From Nematostella vectensis (Eukaryota; Cnidaria; Anthozoa; Actiniaria; Edwardsiidae), in assembly GCF_932526225.1 (NCBI RefSeq), contig NC_064041.1, forward strand, positions 4,461,046 to 4,525,045: DNA of 64,000 bases. Reading direction: 5' to 3'. Made by a program: the position numbers and the translations under genes. The number at the start of each line of letters is the position of its first letter. Position 1 is the stretch's first letter. Shown here piece by piece: positions 1-7,679 of this stretch. Below the pieces are notes generated by a model. The model did not search any database. It saw only the letters and a list, made by a program, of their open reading frames with translations, and had not been told where the DNA came from.

Positions 1-909
1 AATGAAAGGATTTCAAACAGATTTGGTAGAGGTGCAAGCTATGTGAGTAGGAGGTTGACCGACTTATGGAAAACACGAAACCCCGGGAGGGCTGTCCCCG
101 AGTACATGGAGTTACAGAATATGGGAGGTTCTCCTTCAACGGACACACTTAGGGTAAACCTTTTGTTATCGAAATATCCAGATCTTGATGAAAATTTAGT
201 TCAGATTTCAACGGATGAAAGAGGAAAACAATTCATCTCCTTCTTTTCTGCGAGAAAAGGTGGTTGGACTAGACCAGAAAGGTTGTATAATGAGGATAAA
301 ACGGTGCGGAAGAGTGTTGACGCCAAAATCAGATCCGGAAAATACAAGCAAATTCAGATTCAACTCGACGAACTAGACGCTACAGCTAATACACTCAGAG
401 AAGAAGAAGAGAGAAACACCGAGCAACTGAGAAAAAATAATGAGGAACGAAGTGAAACAACTAACCAAGAAAGACTAAGAGCTATAGATCGTAAAAATGA
501 AGAGCTCAGCGAAAGAAATTCTGTCATAGACGAGACTTTGGAAGAGAATCAATTGGAGAGAGAAAATCTTGAAGAGAGAATGTCGTTGAAAGATCGTGTC
601 AAAGCGATTTTTAAGAAATACGGATTTACCACCGTTGCTGTCGTTACCGCTGTTGGCGTTGTTATCGGTGTTATTGTCTCTAATCTGAAAGCTGGGCTGA
701 CTAGTGTTGCAAAAGGTGTTGGAAATGGTCTGAAAACAATAGGCAAAAAATTAGGAGAAATACTCCCAGGAATGGTTGGTGCTATAGCTAGTTTCATATT
801 TAGAACGGCAGGTGAAGTCGTCGGCTTTTTAGCTAAAAACGCATGGCTTCTCATCGTCGCTGTCGTTCTGTATTTCGTAGAACGATTTAAAAGGAGACGG
901 AAATCATAA
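1..909 (+). CDS. Virus-like coiled-coil membrane protein (5' partial)
   Basis: The frame is open from the first base of the window, so the true start lies upstream; GTG at 43 or ATG at 106 are only internal candidates. The visible protein has an N-terminal basic part, a long charged coiled-coil stretch (about residues 95-190 counted from base 43, rich in Glu, Arg, Asn), then hydrophobic segments: one near residues 195-212 (TVAVVTAVGVVIGVIV), a Gly/Ala-rich amphipathic stretch, and a last helix (LLIVAVVLYFVE) followed by a basic end, KRRRKS. It is probably a membrane or virion-membrane protein; no enzyme motif is visible. It is followed after 3 bases by the penton-like gene, so the plus-strand genes are packed as in a DNA virus. 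The family is not recognised with certainty. Confidence 0.7.
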   Translation, partial: NERISNRFGRGASYVSRRLTDLWKTRNPGRAVPEYMELQNMGGSPSTDTLRVNLLLSKYPDLDENLVQISTDERGKQFISFFSARKGGWTRPERLYNEDKTVRKSVDAKIRSGKYKQIQIQLDELDATANTLREEEERNTEQLRKNNEERSETTNQERLRAIDRKNEELSERNSVIDETLEENQLERENLEERMSLKDRVKAIFKKYGFTTVAVVTAVGVVIGVIVSNLKAGLTSVAKGVGNGLKTIGKKLGEILPGMVGAIASFIFRTAGEVVGFLAKNAWLLIVAVVLYFVERFKRRRKS

Positions 910-912
910 CAA

Positions 913-1536
913 ATGGTATTACTCTACATTGAAGGAAACGTTGGTGACTTTACTATCTATTTAGAACACCCTATTGAAAAGCCGCGGTTTATCGCGCTGC
1001 GAGGATGTGCGTTTCATAATCGTTGTGACAGTCTCTCAAGCGAGGGAACGGTCTCCGACGGTGAGAACATTATACTTAGGATCCCTGCGGGGCGGCATAC
1101 GATCGAGACGCTAAAACGTCAAATAGACGAGGGTTTGCGTCTCGGTGAAAAGCCAATCTCTATTGAAGACTCGTCGCTCGAAGCTCATCGAAACGTTGTG
1201 TTGAATGAGCCGCTTGCCTGCCTGTTAGGACTCAAGACCAGGGAGCTGGAAGCAAACACTCGCCACAAGATAAAGATGATAGGTCACGAGGCTATTTTTA
1301 TCCACTGCGATCTTGTGAACGCGTCCGACTCCCTTCAACAAGGAGCTCCCTCACAAGTCCTAGCAAGTGTAGAGCTTGATGAAGGAAAGATATACCTCAA
1401 TCCAAGCGATCCGGTACGGGTTAGTACCACATCAGCCGGTTACGTGAGTAGTCTCCGTCTTAGTATAAAGGGCGGTGACGGAAACACAATAGAGCGCGGT
1501 CTCTACCCGATACGTCTAATTTTAGAAATCACTTAA
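913..1536 (+). CDS. Penton/minor-capsid-like protein
   Basis: 207 residues, complete, with ATG 3 bases after the preceding stop. The layout fits a single jelly-roll penton-type capsid protein of eukaryotic DNA viruses and Polinton-like elements: an N-terminal beta-rich part, a segment RIPAGRHTIETLKRQID (residues about 57-73), a short LACLLGL segment (about 101-107), and a C-terminal beta segment ending GLYPIRLILEIT. The order (pocket helix after a PAG turn, then LLGL, then alternating beta strands) is why I call it penton-like; this is from general family knowledge and needs a profile or structure search. A clearly homologous but broken copy lies at 24091-24560 inside the second element, which is independent evidence that this is a real conserved protein. 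It probably acts in the virion vertex. Confidence 0.6.
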   Translation: MVLLYIEGNVGDFTIYLEHPIEKPRFIALRGCAFHNRCDSLSSEGTVSDGENIILRIPAGRHTIETLKRQIDEGLRLGEKPISIEDSSLEAHRNVVLNEPLACLLGLKTRELEANTRHKIKMIGHEAIFIHCDLVNASDSLQQGAPSQVLASVELDEGKIYLNPSDPVRVSTTSAGYVSSLRLSIKGGDGNTIERGLYPIRLILEIT

Positions 1537-1563
1537 AGAATAAACTCTCCCCATAATAAAGCT

Positions 1564-2169
1564 ATGGAAGAGTACAACTCAATCTACCCAAACGTACCCC
1601 GAGGGGTCAGCCCCTCGGGTGATAACTTCAGACTCCAAAAGACCCACGATGTTTTGGTAAGTTTGGAGCAAGAAGTTAAACATTACGAGAACGTGAGGAA
1701 AAAGTATAAACGAACGCAGAGCGTGTTTTCAAAGATAAGTGTGTTCTTAGGACTCGCATCCGTCATTCTCGGATCTAGTGGTTTGGGGACTTCTCTGTCG
1801 GGTTTTGGTATCGTCGTCGGAGTTCCGTTAGGCGCTCTGGCTGGTGTTTTCGGTCTCACCTCTGTAGGCTGTGCGGCGGTTTCTAAACGGCTGTCGCAAA
1901 AAGTCTCCAAGCACGACCAAACAGCGGCGATGGCAAAGGCAAAAGTAAATAGCATACGCGACCTGGTCTCTAAAGCTTTAAAAGACAACAAAAGATCAGA
2001 CGAAGAGTTCTCTCTAATCTTGAACGAGGTGGACAAGTTTGAGGCTCTAAAGCTCCAGATCCGTCAAAAGTCGGTAAGAGAGGACGAAAAAAACGTAAAC
2101 ATTACCAAGCTGAGGGAAACAGTAAGAGAAGAGATCTTGAAAGACCTGGCGAGTCGACCCGCTCGGTGA
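1564..2169 (+). CDS. Small virus-like membrane protein with coiled coil
   Basis: 201 residues. The N-terminal third is polar (residues 1-55), followed by two hydrophobic Gly-rich segments (about 57-80 and 83-108, including GFGIVVGVPLGALAGVFG) and a charged helical C-terminal half (110-201) with heptad-like spacing and a basic end, ASRPAR. This reads as a hairpin membrane protein with a coiled-coil tail. It sits 27 bases after the penton-like gene and on the same strand, so it is probably expressed with the other structural-type genes. No family recognised. Confidence 0.6.
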   Translation: MEEYNSIYPNVPRGVSPSGDNFRLQKTHDVLVSLEQEVKHYENVRKKYKRTQSVFSKISVFLGLASVILGSSGLGTSLSGFGIVVGVPLGALAGVFGLTSVGCAAVSKRLSQKVSKHDQTAAMAKAKVNSIRDLVSKALKDNKRSDEEFSLILNEVDKFEALKLQIRQKSVREDEKNVNITKLRETVREEILKDLASRPAR

Positions 2170-2240
2170 AATTTCTGTACGAGAGAACTCCCGTCGGATG
2201 GATCTATGAATTGAGATGCGTAAAGGACTGATTTAAAAAC

Positions 2241-2272
2241 ATCTTATATGTTAAATGAAGAACATATAAGAT
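2241..2272 (+). promoter_or_regulatory. Perfect 12-bp inverted repeat abutting a start codon
   Basis: ATCTTATATGTT at 2241-2252 is repeated as its exact reverse complement at 2261-2272 with an 8-base loop. The second arm includes the A and T of the ATG at 2271. It could be an operator-like palindrome, a hairpin in the mRNA leader or the promoter of the 504-residue gene. The other plus-strand genes lack it. Confidence 0.5.
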
Positions 2273-3785
2273 GAAGTTTACAGAATTTGTAAAAAGGTAC
2301 CCCTACTACTCACGCTTCAGGTTCTCTGCCGACGAGCACGGCAATGTGCAATTCGTTTTCAATGGGGACGAATACGATCCATTCGACAAGAATGGGAATC
2401 TAGTCAAAACGTTATATCACTTCCCTGGTAATAGCTGGAAACCCGAGAATATCCAGGATTTTCTAGTCGCCGACGACACACAAGCATACAAGGAAACGAT
2501 CCAGCAACTGTTTGGGTTCCCAAAACAATACAGACTAGACGCGCGTGCAGAGTACAAGATATTGCCGTGGGACGAAAACCCTACGAGAAATAATTACGTC
2601 TCTTTTGATGTTTTTATAACACCAAAGGTGAAGACACACTTTGTTTTTAGGGACATATTCACCGACAGCTTGCTAGTATTCAGAACAGCAAAGGAGGCTA
2701 GTAGGTGGCTCAACGCCCCGAACCTCAGTTATTGGAGTCAAGCCTTAAATTTTGCTATGTTTTGCGCGACTGCTGGATGTGGTGTGACGCGTGACATGAT
2801 TGACGACTCTCAAGTGGGGTCGTTCTACAGATTCCACATCATTTTCACTATCAGACGACTATTAAATGAGCTACAATGTCCTCTTCCGAAAGATAAGCTT
2901 TTTAGTTGGAATAAAAACTTCTACAGCGAAGCAGCTTACCAAAAATTAAGGACAGAGTTCCGAACTGGCGGCGATTTCCGGTTCCTTGGACCGATAAATC
3001 ATGGGTTGGGAAATGTTTATAACTATGATTATCACGGCTTGTCATCTTCTAACGACAAGTATAAGCCTTATGGCACCATTGATCAATTACACGACGAATG
3101 GGACGCTGCCAAAAGCGACCACGAACACATGAATCACTTTGAGATCGAGTACCTGAAAGACCTTAGAACTGGGTTTCAGTATGAGTGGTTCTTTCCGGAA
3201 AAATCAATGGGGTTAACCAAAGCTGGGTTGTCTAGGATAAACCAGAGCATCGAAGCCTTTGTTTACTGTATTCTAGGAGCGCAAGTTCAGACCCGGTCGT
3301 CAATCGTCGGTGATAGCGGTTCAGCTCAGGAAACGAAACAGGTCTTCACGAAACTCTTTGAAAGCGCGGTGGTGGAAAACAGTATATCGAAAAGTATACA
3401 ACGGTATCAGTTTGCTTTACAACAGGCGAGACAAAAACTAGACCTGGCTTTCGCCCTCGGCTGTTGGTTAAGTCCATCGTATCTTGTGATAAATAACAAC
3501 ACTTCGATCGCTGGCTATAATAACAAGTTACAAAAAGCCACCACTGATATGAAACTGGGGCTGAATCCGATAAATAACGAGATAAAAACGATCCCAAAAC
3601 ATAATATGGGTCATTCAAAGATTGTGTTACCTCATACCGAGTCAGTCACGGCTCACAAACCGGAACCGGAGGCGAAAACTAACCCAAAGCCGGAAGTGAT
3701 TAAACCCACGAACACACAGCACGAAACTAACCTTGTCATGATCACAGTCTTCACGGCTGGTTTGGCTTGGTATCTATTCCGGTAA
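2271..3785 (+). CDS. 504-residue virus-like protein with C-terminal membrane anchor
   Basis: Complete open frame. Residues 1-140 are mixed alpha/beta with many aromatic residues; residues 160-330 contain several Trp/Tyr/His-rich segments (for example GSFYRFHIIFTIRRLLNELQ and WFFPEKSMGLTKAGLSRI); residues 345-410 are helical; residues 440-485 are a Pro/Lys/Glu linker; the last 16 residues (LVMITVFTAGLAWYLF) are a single hydrophobic anchor. The length is in the range of a major capsid protein, but I see no clear double jelly-roll signature and a C-terminal anchor would be odd for one, so I do not make that call. The start is fixed by the palindrome next to ATG 2271. It is the last gene of the plus-strand group. 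Confidence 0.6.
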   Translation: MKFTEFVKRYPYYSRFRFSADEHGNVQFVFNGDEYDPFDKNGNLVKTLYHFPGNSWKPENIQDFLVADDTQAYKETIQQLFGFPKQYRLDARAEYKILPWDENPTRNNYVSFDVFITPKVKTHFVFRDIFTDSLLVFRTAKEASRWLNAPNLSYWSQALNFAMFCATAGCGVTRDMIDDSQVGSFYRFHIIFTIRRLLNELQCPLPKDKLFSWNKNFYSEAAYQKLRTEFRTGGDFRFLGPINHGLGNVYNYDYHGLSSSNDKYKPYGTIDQLHDEWDAAKSDHEHMNHFEIEYLKDLRTGFQYEWFFPEKSMGLTKAGLSRINQSIEAFVYCILGAQVQTRSSIVGDSGSAQETKQVFTKLFESAVVENSISKSIQRYQFALQQARQKLDLAFALGCWLSPSYLVINNNTSIAGYNNKLQKATTDMKLGLNPINNEIKTIPKHNMGHSKIVLPHTESVTAHKPEPEAKTNPKPEVIKPTNTQHETNLVMITVFTAGLAWYLFR

Positions 3786-3982
3786 CATGCGGGGTGCATG
3801 TGGACGGATGTGACGTACCGCAAGAAGACAATACCTGTTCACGTGCATACCAGACCACCCTGGCGACCGCGAACTCTCAATGTAAATACAAAACCTATTT
3901 TCAGAATCGCTAGTTGTTAGGGTGATTAGGAATGTACGTGTTTTGTAACGTGAGACGCGTTACAAAACTGAGTGGGTCAATG

Positions 3983-4312
3983 TTAATTTCCGTTACACGT
4001 TCTGCAATGGTGCTTTTGTCTATCGTGTTCGCATATTTGAGACCCTCCGCATAACTTACAAAAGGGTCTCTGTTTGCCGTGTTCACACATCCCTCTCCCC
4101 TTGCAGTCTTTACAAACATATCTTGCTCGTCTGTGCTCACAAATGCTACCGCCGTTACATTCTCTGCACCGCGTTTTTCTCCGGTTGTGAGGGCAGATTT
4201 GCGATCCGTGACAATCTTTGCAATAATATTTCACTCTGCCATGAAGACACTTATAATCCGTTGTTCGCTTTACGGGGGATACTTTCGGGTCTTTCACCGT
4301 TTGGTTCTCCAT
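3983..4312 (-). CDS. Cys/His-repeat (zinc-knuckle array) protein
   Basis: I chose ATG at 4312-4310 (109 residues) because an upstream in-frame ATG at 4330 overlaps the shared promoter motif. The protein holds five consecutive modules of the pattern C-x-H-x-(5-6)-C-x2-C-x2-(G/N), such as CEHRRARYVCKDCKGR and CEHGKQRPFCKLCGG. Arrays of this kind are common in large eukaryotic DNA viruses (nucleocytoplasmic large DNA viruses) and in their endogenous copies; the function there is unproven, probably zinc binding and nucleic-acid contact. It is the last minus-strand gene and converges with the 504-residue gene. Confidence 0.75.
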   Translation of the reverse strand: MENQTVKDPKVSPVKRTTDYKCLHGRVKYYCKDCHGSQICPHNRRKTRCRECNGGSICEHRRARYVCKDCKGRGMCEHGKQRPFCKLCGGSQICEHDRQKHHCRTCNGN

Positions 4313-4327
4313 TTCTATCAAACCGGT

Positions 4328-4362
4328 CATGTCCTTAAATCACTTTTCAATTTTTTTGACAC
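4328..4362 (-). promoter_or_regulatory. Shared minus-strand upstream motif, copy 1
   Basis: Read on the minus strand, an A/T-rich run, TTGAAAAGTGATTTAAGGAC and ATG lie about 17 bases before the chosen start of the Cys/His-repeat gene. The same layout occurs before all five minus-strand genes of the viral block. It is most simply a class-specific viral promoter. Confidence 0.6.
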
Positions 4363-4388
4363 CGCATACCAAAGCATGCCTCTCACGC

Positions 4389-5003
4389 CTACCCATCGAA
4401 ATACTCTTCCAACATTCCCTTCTCTTGCTCATCAAGACACCAATCCCAAAACCTGTCTGGGTGCCAGGCCACCTGGAGCAATTCACCCTCCAACTCCTTG
4501 AACCTCAACTCGTGGGGCACCCTCGCCACACCGGGCGTACCAGTCCGGGCCGCCAACCGCGATAAACTGTCTAGATTGGTCGCCCCTAGTCTGACACACA
4601 CCCCCGCGACGTCAGATCTCTGGCAAGCGACCGCATGGAGGAGACACCAGTTGAAGTCATCAGTCCTCCAGTCGTTCACGATATCCCTGACGCACGACCT
4701 GACCGGCCAGAACGAGGCCAATACGTGCGCGTCCCTGGACCTGACCGAACCCTCTATTATACGTTCGACGAGCCTGGTCTTTCCTAGTTTACCAAAGTTT
4801 TTGAGACCTATATTGTTAGCCAAATACTTGAGCCTGCCGGCATCTAGCCTCAGCAGGCCGTTCTCGCCCAGGTCCCCGATCTCACCCAGCGCCTGGTCTG
4901 GTTCGCACCTCGACCCGCAAACGCCACATATCCCGCCACGGTCTTCCTCGGGCGGCCCCGTCCCCGCGAAGGCGCCGCCAAAGAGACTCCACGAGTATAA
5001 CAT
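4389..5003 (-). CDS. SAP-like protein with conserved WHPDRF tail
   Basis: 204 residues. Residues about 27-33 contain a CGVCGSRC pair; residues about 50-82 (LDAGRLKYLANNIGLKNFGK... LVERII) fit a SAP-type helix-turn-helix with the usual Leu and Gly positions. The C-terminal 35 residues contain QVAWHPDRFWDWCLDEQEK, which is nearly the same as the end of the neighbouring ankyrin protein (PVAWHPDRFMDWCIDEGQ). The middle resembles a degenerate ankyrin repeat (VAGVCVRLGATNLDSL). So it may be a paralogue of the ankyrin gene with an added DNA-binding head. It is preceded by the shared promoter motif. Confidence 0.65.
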   Translation of the reverse strand: MLYSWSLFGGAFAGTGPPEEDRGGICGVCGSRCEPDQALGEIGDLGENGLLRLDAGRLKYLANNIGLKNFGKLGKTRLVERIIEGSVRSRDAHVLASFWPVRSCVRDIVNDWRTDDFNWCLLHAVACQRSDVAGVCVRLGATNLDSLSRLAARTGTPGVARVPHELRFKELEGELLQVAWHPDRFWDWCLDEQEKGMLEEYFDG

Positions 5004-5022
5004 CGCACTTCAATCAATGCGT

Positions 5023-5054
5023 CCATGTTCTTAAATCAATTCTCAAAGATTTAG
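5023..5054 (-). promoter_or_regulatory. Shared minus-strand upstream motif, copy 2
   Basis: On the minus strand CTAAATCTTTGAGAATTGAT is followed by TTAAGAACATG, about 20 bases before the ATG at 5003. It matches the other copies in the TTGA-A-TTG/TGG-TTTAA-GAC/ACATG core. Confidence 0.55.
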
Positions 5055-5078
5055 GAACGTCTCCTCGGCCCCACGCTC

Positions 5079-5903
5079 TCACTTCATCCGGAACAGCTTC
5101 CCCAACTCCTTCCTCTGGCCCTCATCAATGCACCAATCCATAAACCTGTCCGGGTGCCACGCGACTGGGAACAGTTCGTCCTCCAGCTTTCTACGGAATC
5201 TCACCTTGTGTAGCTTCTCCGGGAGCTCCTCATGCACGAGACCCCAACCCTGCGCCGCACGTAGCACTGCGACAATTTCGTGTAGACCCCAAAACCGTGC
5301 GTAACTCATGGGCCCACTGAGATCGGTCACGCCCCACTCCAAGCACAACCTCACAATCTTAAGGTTACCAGATTGGGTGGCTGAGGTTATAGCATAGTCT
5401 GGATCGAACTGGCTGAAGTTTTCTCTCAACAACTTTAGAACCTCAGCGTGACCATTGTACGCCGCCTCAGCGGAGGCCCAACCGACATCGGCATCGACAC
5501 CTAGATCTATCAACAACTCAACAACCCCCACCTGACCTTCCCCCGCCGCAGTACCCATAGCTTCGATCATGGCCTCTTCGTCGTCACAATACTCGTCCAT
5601 CACCTTCAAAACCTCTACGTGCCCGCCTTTCGCGGCCATGGACGCTGGATATACGAAGTCACAGGCGCCCAACTCACAACACATCTTAACGATCTCGGCG
5701 TGCCCATTCTTCGCGGCCTCGGCCATCGGCTTTTCGAAATCCGTCGCACCCCAACTCTTACACAACCTCACGGTCTCGACGCACCCCTCCCCCGCCGCGC
5801 GCTCCATAACGGTGTCAAAGTCTGCGGCTCCCCACCTCGCTAAGGTGGCGGCTTGATCCTCCACGGTGAGATTTGTAAGACTCCCAGCACTTTGCGTATC
5901 CAT
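5079..5903 (-). CDS. Ankyrin-repeat protein of viral type
   Basis: 274 residues. At least six ankyrin-type repeats span about residues 20-215, several in the viral-style form with AA-x2-GH-x-E(I/V)(V/L)-K followed by a Cys-rich helix and a WGA turn (for example RLCKSWGATDFEKPMAEAA and GHAEIVKMCCELGACDF). The C-terminal region (about 230-270) carries the PVAWHPDRFMDWCIDE motif shared with the preceding gene. Proteins of this repeat style are expanded in large DNA viruses, where ankyrin proteins often redirect host ubiquitin or signalling factors; no specific target can be read here. The start at 5903 follows a promoter motif by about 16 bases. Confidence 0.75.
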   Translation of the reverse strand: MDTQSAGSLTNLTVEDQAATLARWGAADFDTVMERAAGEGCVETVRLCKSWGATDFEKPMAEAAKNGHAEIVKMCCELGACDFVYPASMAAKGGHVEVLKVMDEYCDDEEAMIEAMGTAAGEGQVGVVELLIDLGVDADVGWASAEAAYNGHAEVLKLLRENFSQFDPDYAITSATQSGNLKIVRLCLEWGVTDLSGPMSYARFWGLHEIVAVLRAAQGWGLVHEELPEKLHKVRFRRKLEDELFPVAWHPDRFMDWCIDEGQRKELGKLFRMK

Positions 5904-5918
5904 TTTGTTACTACACCC

Positions 5919-5957
5919 ACGTCTTTAAACCAATTTAATCGAATTTTTTTAGACGTG
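5919..5957 (-). promoter_or_regulatory. Shared minus-strand upstream motif, copy 3
   Basis: On the minus strand CACGTCTAAAAAAATTCGAT is followed by TAAATTGGTTTAAAGACGTG, 16 bases before the ankyrin-gene ATG. It keeps the GGTTTAAAGACGTG core exactly. Confidence 0.65.
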
Positions 5958-6024
5958 TCAATTCACATCTACTCCGAACTGACAGTTTTCTGGAAATCCT
6001 GATTTCTCTGGAAATCAGGAAATA

Positions 6025-6951
6025 TCATACCACACCAGGCGTACCCAGGACTGTGGCCACTTCTCTCGCTTTCCTACTGATGGTTAACTCGGAGACGCCC
6101 GTTCTTTCGGAGAATTTTTTAAGTGTAATATCGACCCCCTTTAGCCGTACCCAGTAATAGGTTAAAGCGACCGCAAAGGATTGTGGGCGAGCGCGATTCA
6201 ACTCAGACGAGCGGTTCTTAGATCTGTAGTAGAGCTGGACCACCTCTCCCTTCTGTGCGGGGGACGCCGAGAATCTATCCATCACATCGCGAATGTGGTC
6301 CACGACGGTGGGAGACGTTCCGTGTAGTAAGTAATCTTTAGGCGCGTTAATACTAAAGATTTTTAGACCCTTAAGGCAACTCTTCCTGCTCAATCCAAAA
6401 GTTTCCATCAAGGTTTTCGGTGTCTGACACTTACCAGACATCTTGTAGGCGTAGTAGATACACGCAAAGACGATCGCCTTCCGTGGGTCGCCGCGAAAAA
6501 TCTGGCCTTTCGTCACCTGAGTGTATATCTCGTTAGCTTTGGCTACAATCACCCCGCTAAAACCCATGTTCTCCACATCCTTGTCAATATTTCTATCCTC
6601 AGACCTACGTACCTGGACCCGACTTGGATTCGAAGACCGTTTGCCATCGGAATGTCCGTAAAAACCCCATTCCCTTTCGTGCGCGATCACGCGCTGCATC
6701 TGTTCCCCGCACTCTAAGCAACTAGTGACCCCGTCTTCTGTGACTAGGTCGTCATGATTGCAAGGGGTGTTACTACTATCCTCATCTCCCAAGGAGACTC
6801 TACTAGTCTCGTATTCGGTGAGGGCTTGGTCAAACAGTGCAAATTCCGGCATGAGGGTGGGGACGTTAATCTCAGGCACCGGTCCGCCGGGGATATTATA
6901 TGGTGGTGGTGATCGATCTTCAGCCGTACGTTCAACTGTTCGTTCCTTCAT
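6025..6951 (-). CDS. TFIIB-like transcription initiation factor
   Basis: 308 residues. An N-terminal zinc ribbon (about residues 63-84: CNHDDLVTEDGVTSCLECGE, a C-x-H...C-x2-C arrangement typical of TFIIB) is followed by a B-linker-like region and two cyclin-type folds, about residues 130-215 (KANEIYTQVTKGQIFRGD, AIVFACIYYAYKMSG) and 220-305 (QSFAVALTYYWVRLKG, FSERTGVSELTISRKAREV). Length and order match cellular and viral TFIIB. It would recruit RNA polymerase II or a viral polymerase to promoters. Its presence in the viral block, next to a set of identical upstream motifs, suggests that it serves these promoters. Intronless; start 15 bases after the promoter core. Confidence 0.85.
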   Translation of the reverse strand: MKERTVERTAEDRSPPPYNIPGGPVPEINVPTLMPEFALFDQALTEYETSRVSLGDEDSSNTPCNHDDLVTEDGVTSCLECGEQMQRVIAHEREWGFYGHSDGKRSSNPSRVQVRRSEDRNIDKDVENMGFSGVIVAKANEIYTQVTKGQIFRGDPRKAIVFACIYYAYKMSGKCQTPKTLMETFGLSRKSCLKGLKIFSINAPKDYLLHGTSPTVVDHIRDVMDRFSASPAQKGEVVQLYYRSKNRSSELNRARPQSFAVALTYYWVRLKGVDITLKKFSERTGVSELTISRKAREVATVLGTPGVV

Positions 6952-6965
6952 TTTATTAAACTGTT

Positions 6966-7004
6966 CACGTCTTTAAACCACTTTTCAAAGGATTTTTAGA
7001 TGTG
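6966..7004 (-). promoter_or_regulatory. Shared minus-strand upstream motif, copy 4
   Basis: On the minus strand CACATCTAAAAATCCTTTGA is followed by AAAGTGGTTTAAAGACGTG, 15 bases before the TFIIB-like gene. This is the best copy and defines the consensus. Confidence 0.65.
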
Positions 7005-7122
7005 AAGCTGAGAGGCTATCCCCTCGAGCTCCCTCTTGGTGTGATGTGTGTGGTTGCTAAGACTTCCGAAGGGGTCCGCGTGGGGGCGGTGCGGTCTAAA
7101 GCCTCCGCACCACATCCGTGGA

Positions 7123-7383
7123 CTAGTATCTTACCCATCTTTTTTCGCCATACCGTGGCATGGAGACTAACATTGCTAGAGTACCAAGGACAATTGTCGC
7201 CGCTCCGGCCACAAACCCAACGGGGTCGAAGCTTCCGTATTCTGAGTCTTCATAGTAATCAGCGTTACAACAGCAGTGTTCAGGCCCCGCATCCGCAGTG
7301 TCACTCACATTCACCTCCAGCACCGAACAACCGCCGGCGGTAGCCGCACCGTTTTTAATCTTCACCTCCGTCTTTAATGTCAT
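7123..7383 (-). CDS. Small viral membrane protein
   Basis: 86 residues from the ATG at 7383, chosen because the TCTAAAGACGT core lies just upstream as in the other minus-strand genes; the frame is open further upstream into tandem repeats but that part is repeat-derived. It has an acidic Cys-containing middle (EHCCCNADYYEDSEYG), one transmembrane segment (VGFVAGAATIVLGTLAMLVS) and a basic tail (YGEKRW). It is the outermost gene of the minus-strand group. Confidence 0.55.
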   Translation of the reverse strand: MTLKTEVKIKNGAATAGGCSVLEVNVSDTADAGPEHCCCNADYYEDSEYGSFDPVGFVAGAATIVLGTLAMLVSMPRYGEKRWVRY

Positions 7384-7398
7384 TTTATCTAGGACCCC

Positions 7399-7418
7399 AT
7401 ACGTCTTTAGACCAGAAT
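7399..7418 (-). promoter_or_regulatory. Shared minus-strand upstream motif, copy 5 (partial)
   Basis: On the minus strand CTGGTCTAAAGACGTATGGG lies 15 bases before the ATG at 7383. It keeps TAAAGACGT but lacks the upstream TTTGAAAA part. Confidence 0.45.
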
Positions 7419-7442
7419 AGCCTCCCGAGCTCCCCCTAAGTG

Positions 7443-7672
7443 CGACACGTGACAAAGTGATTGACAGGTGGGCTTGGCTATCACGTGGCAAAGTGATTGA
7501 CAGGTTCTTGACAAAGTGATTGACAGGTGGGCGTGGCTGTCACGTGACAAAATGATTGACAGGTGGGCGTGGCTATCACGTGACAAAGTGATTGACAGGT
7601 TCTTGACAAAGTGATTGACAGGTGGGCTTGGCTATCACGTGACAAAGTGATTGACAGGTGGGCGTGGTCGTG
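7443..7672. repeat. 36-bp tandem repeat with CACGTG boxes at the edge of the viral block
   Basis: About seven units of CACGTGACAAAGTGATTGAC followed by AGGTGGGCGTGGCTAT, some shortened to 22 bases with GGTTCT replacing the last part. Each full unit carries a CACGTG palindrome and a TGATTGAC box. It may be a remnant of a viral repeat region or a host minisatellite that arose at the integration edge. Confidence 0.85.
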
Positions 7673-7679
7673 TTCGTGT

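Noticed and set aside
2271-3785. Major capsid protein call for the 504-residue protein
   Set aside because: Length fits, but no double jelly-roll signature could be read and the C-terminal anchor argues against it.
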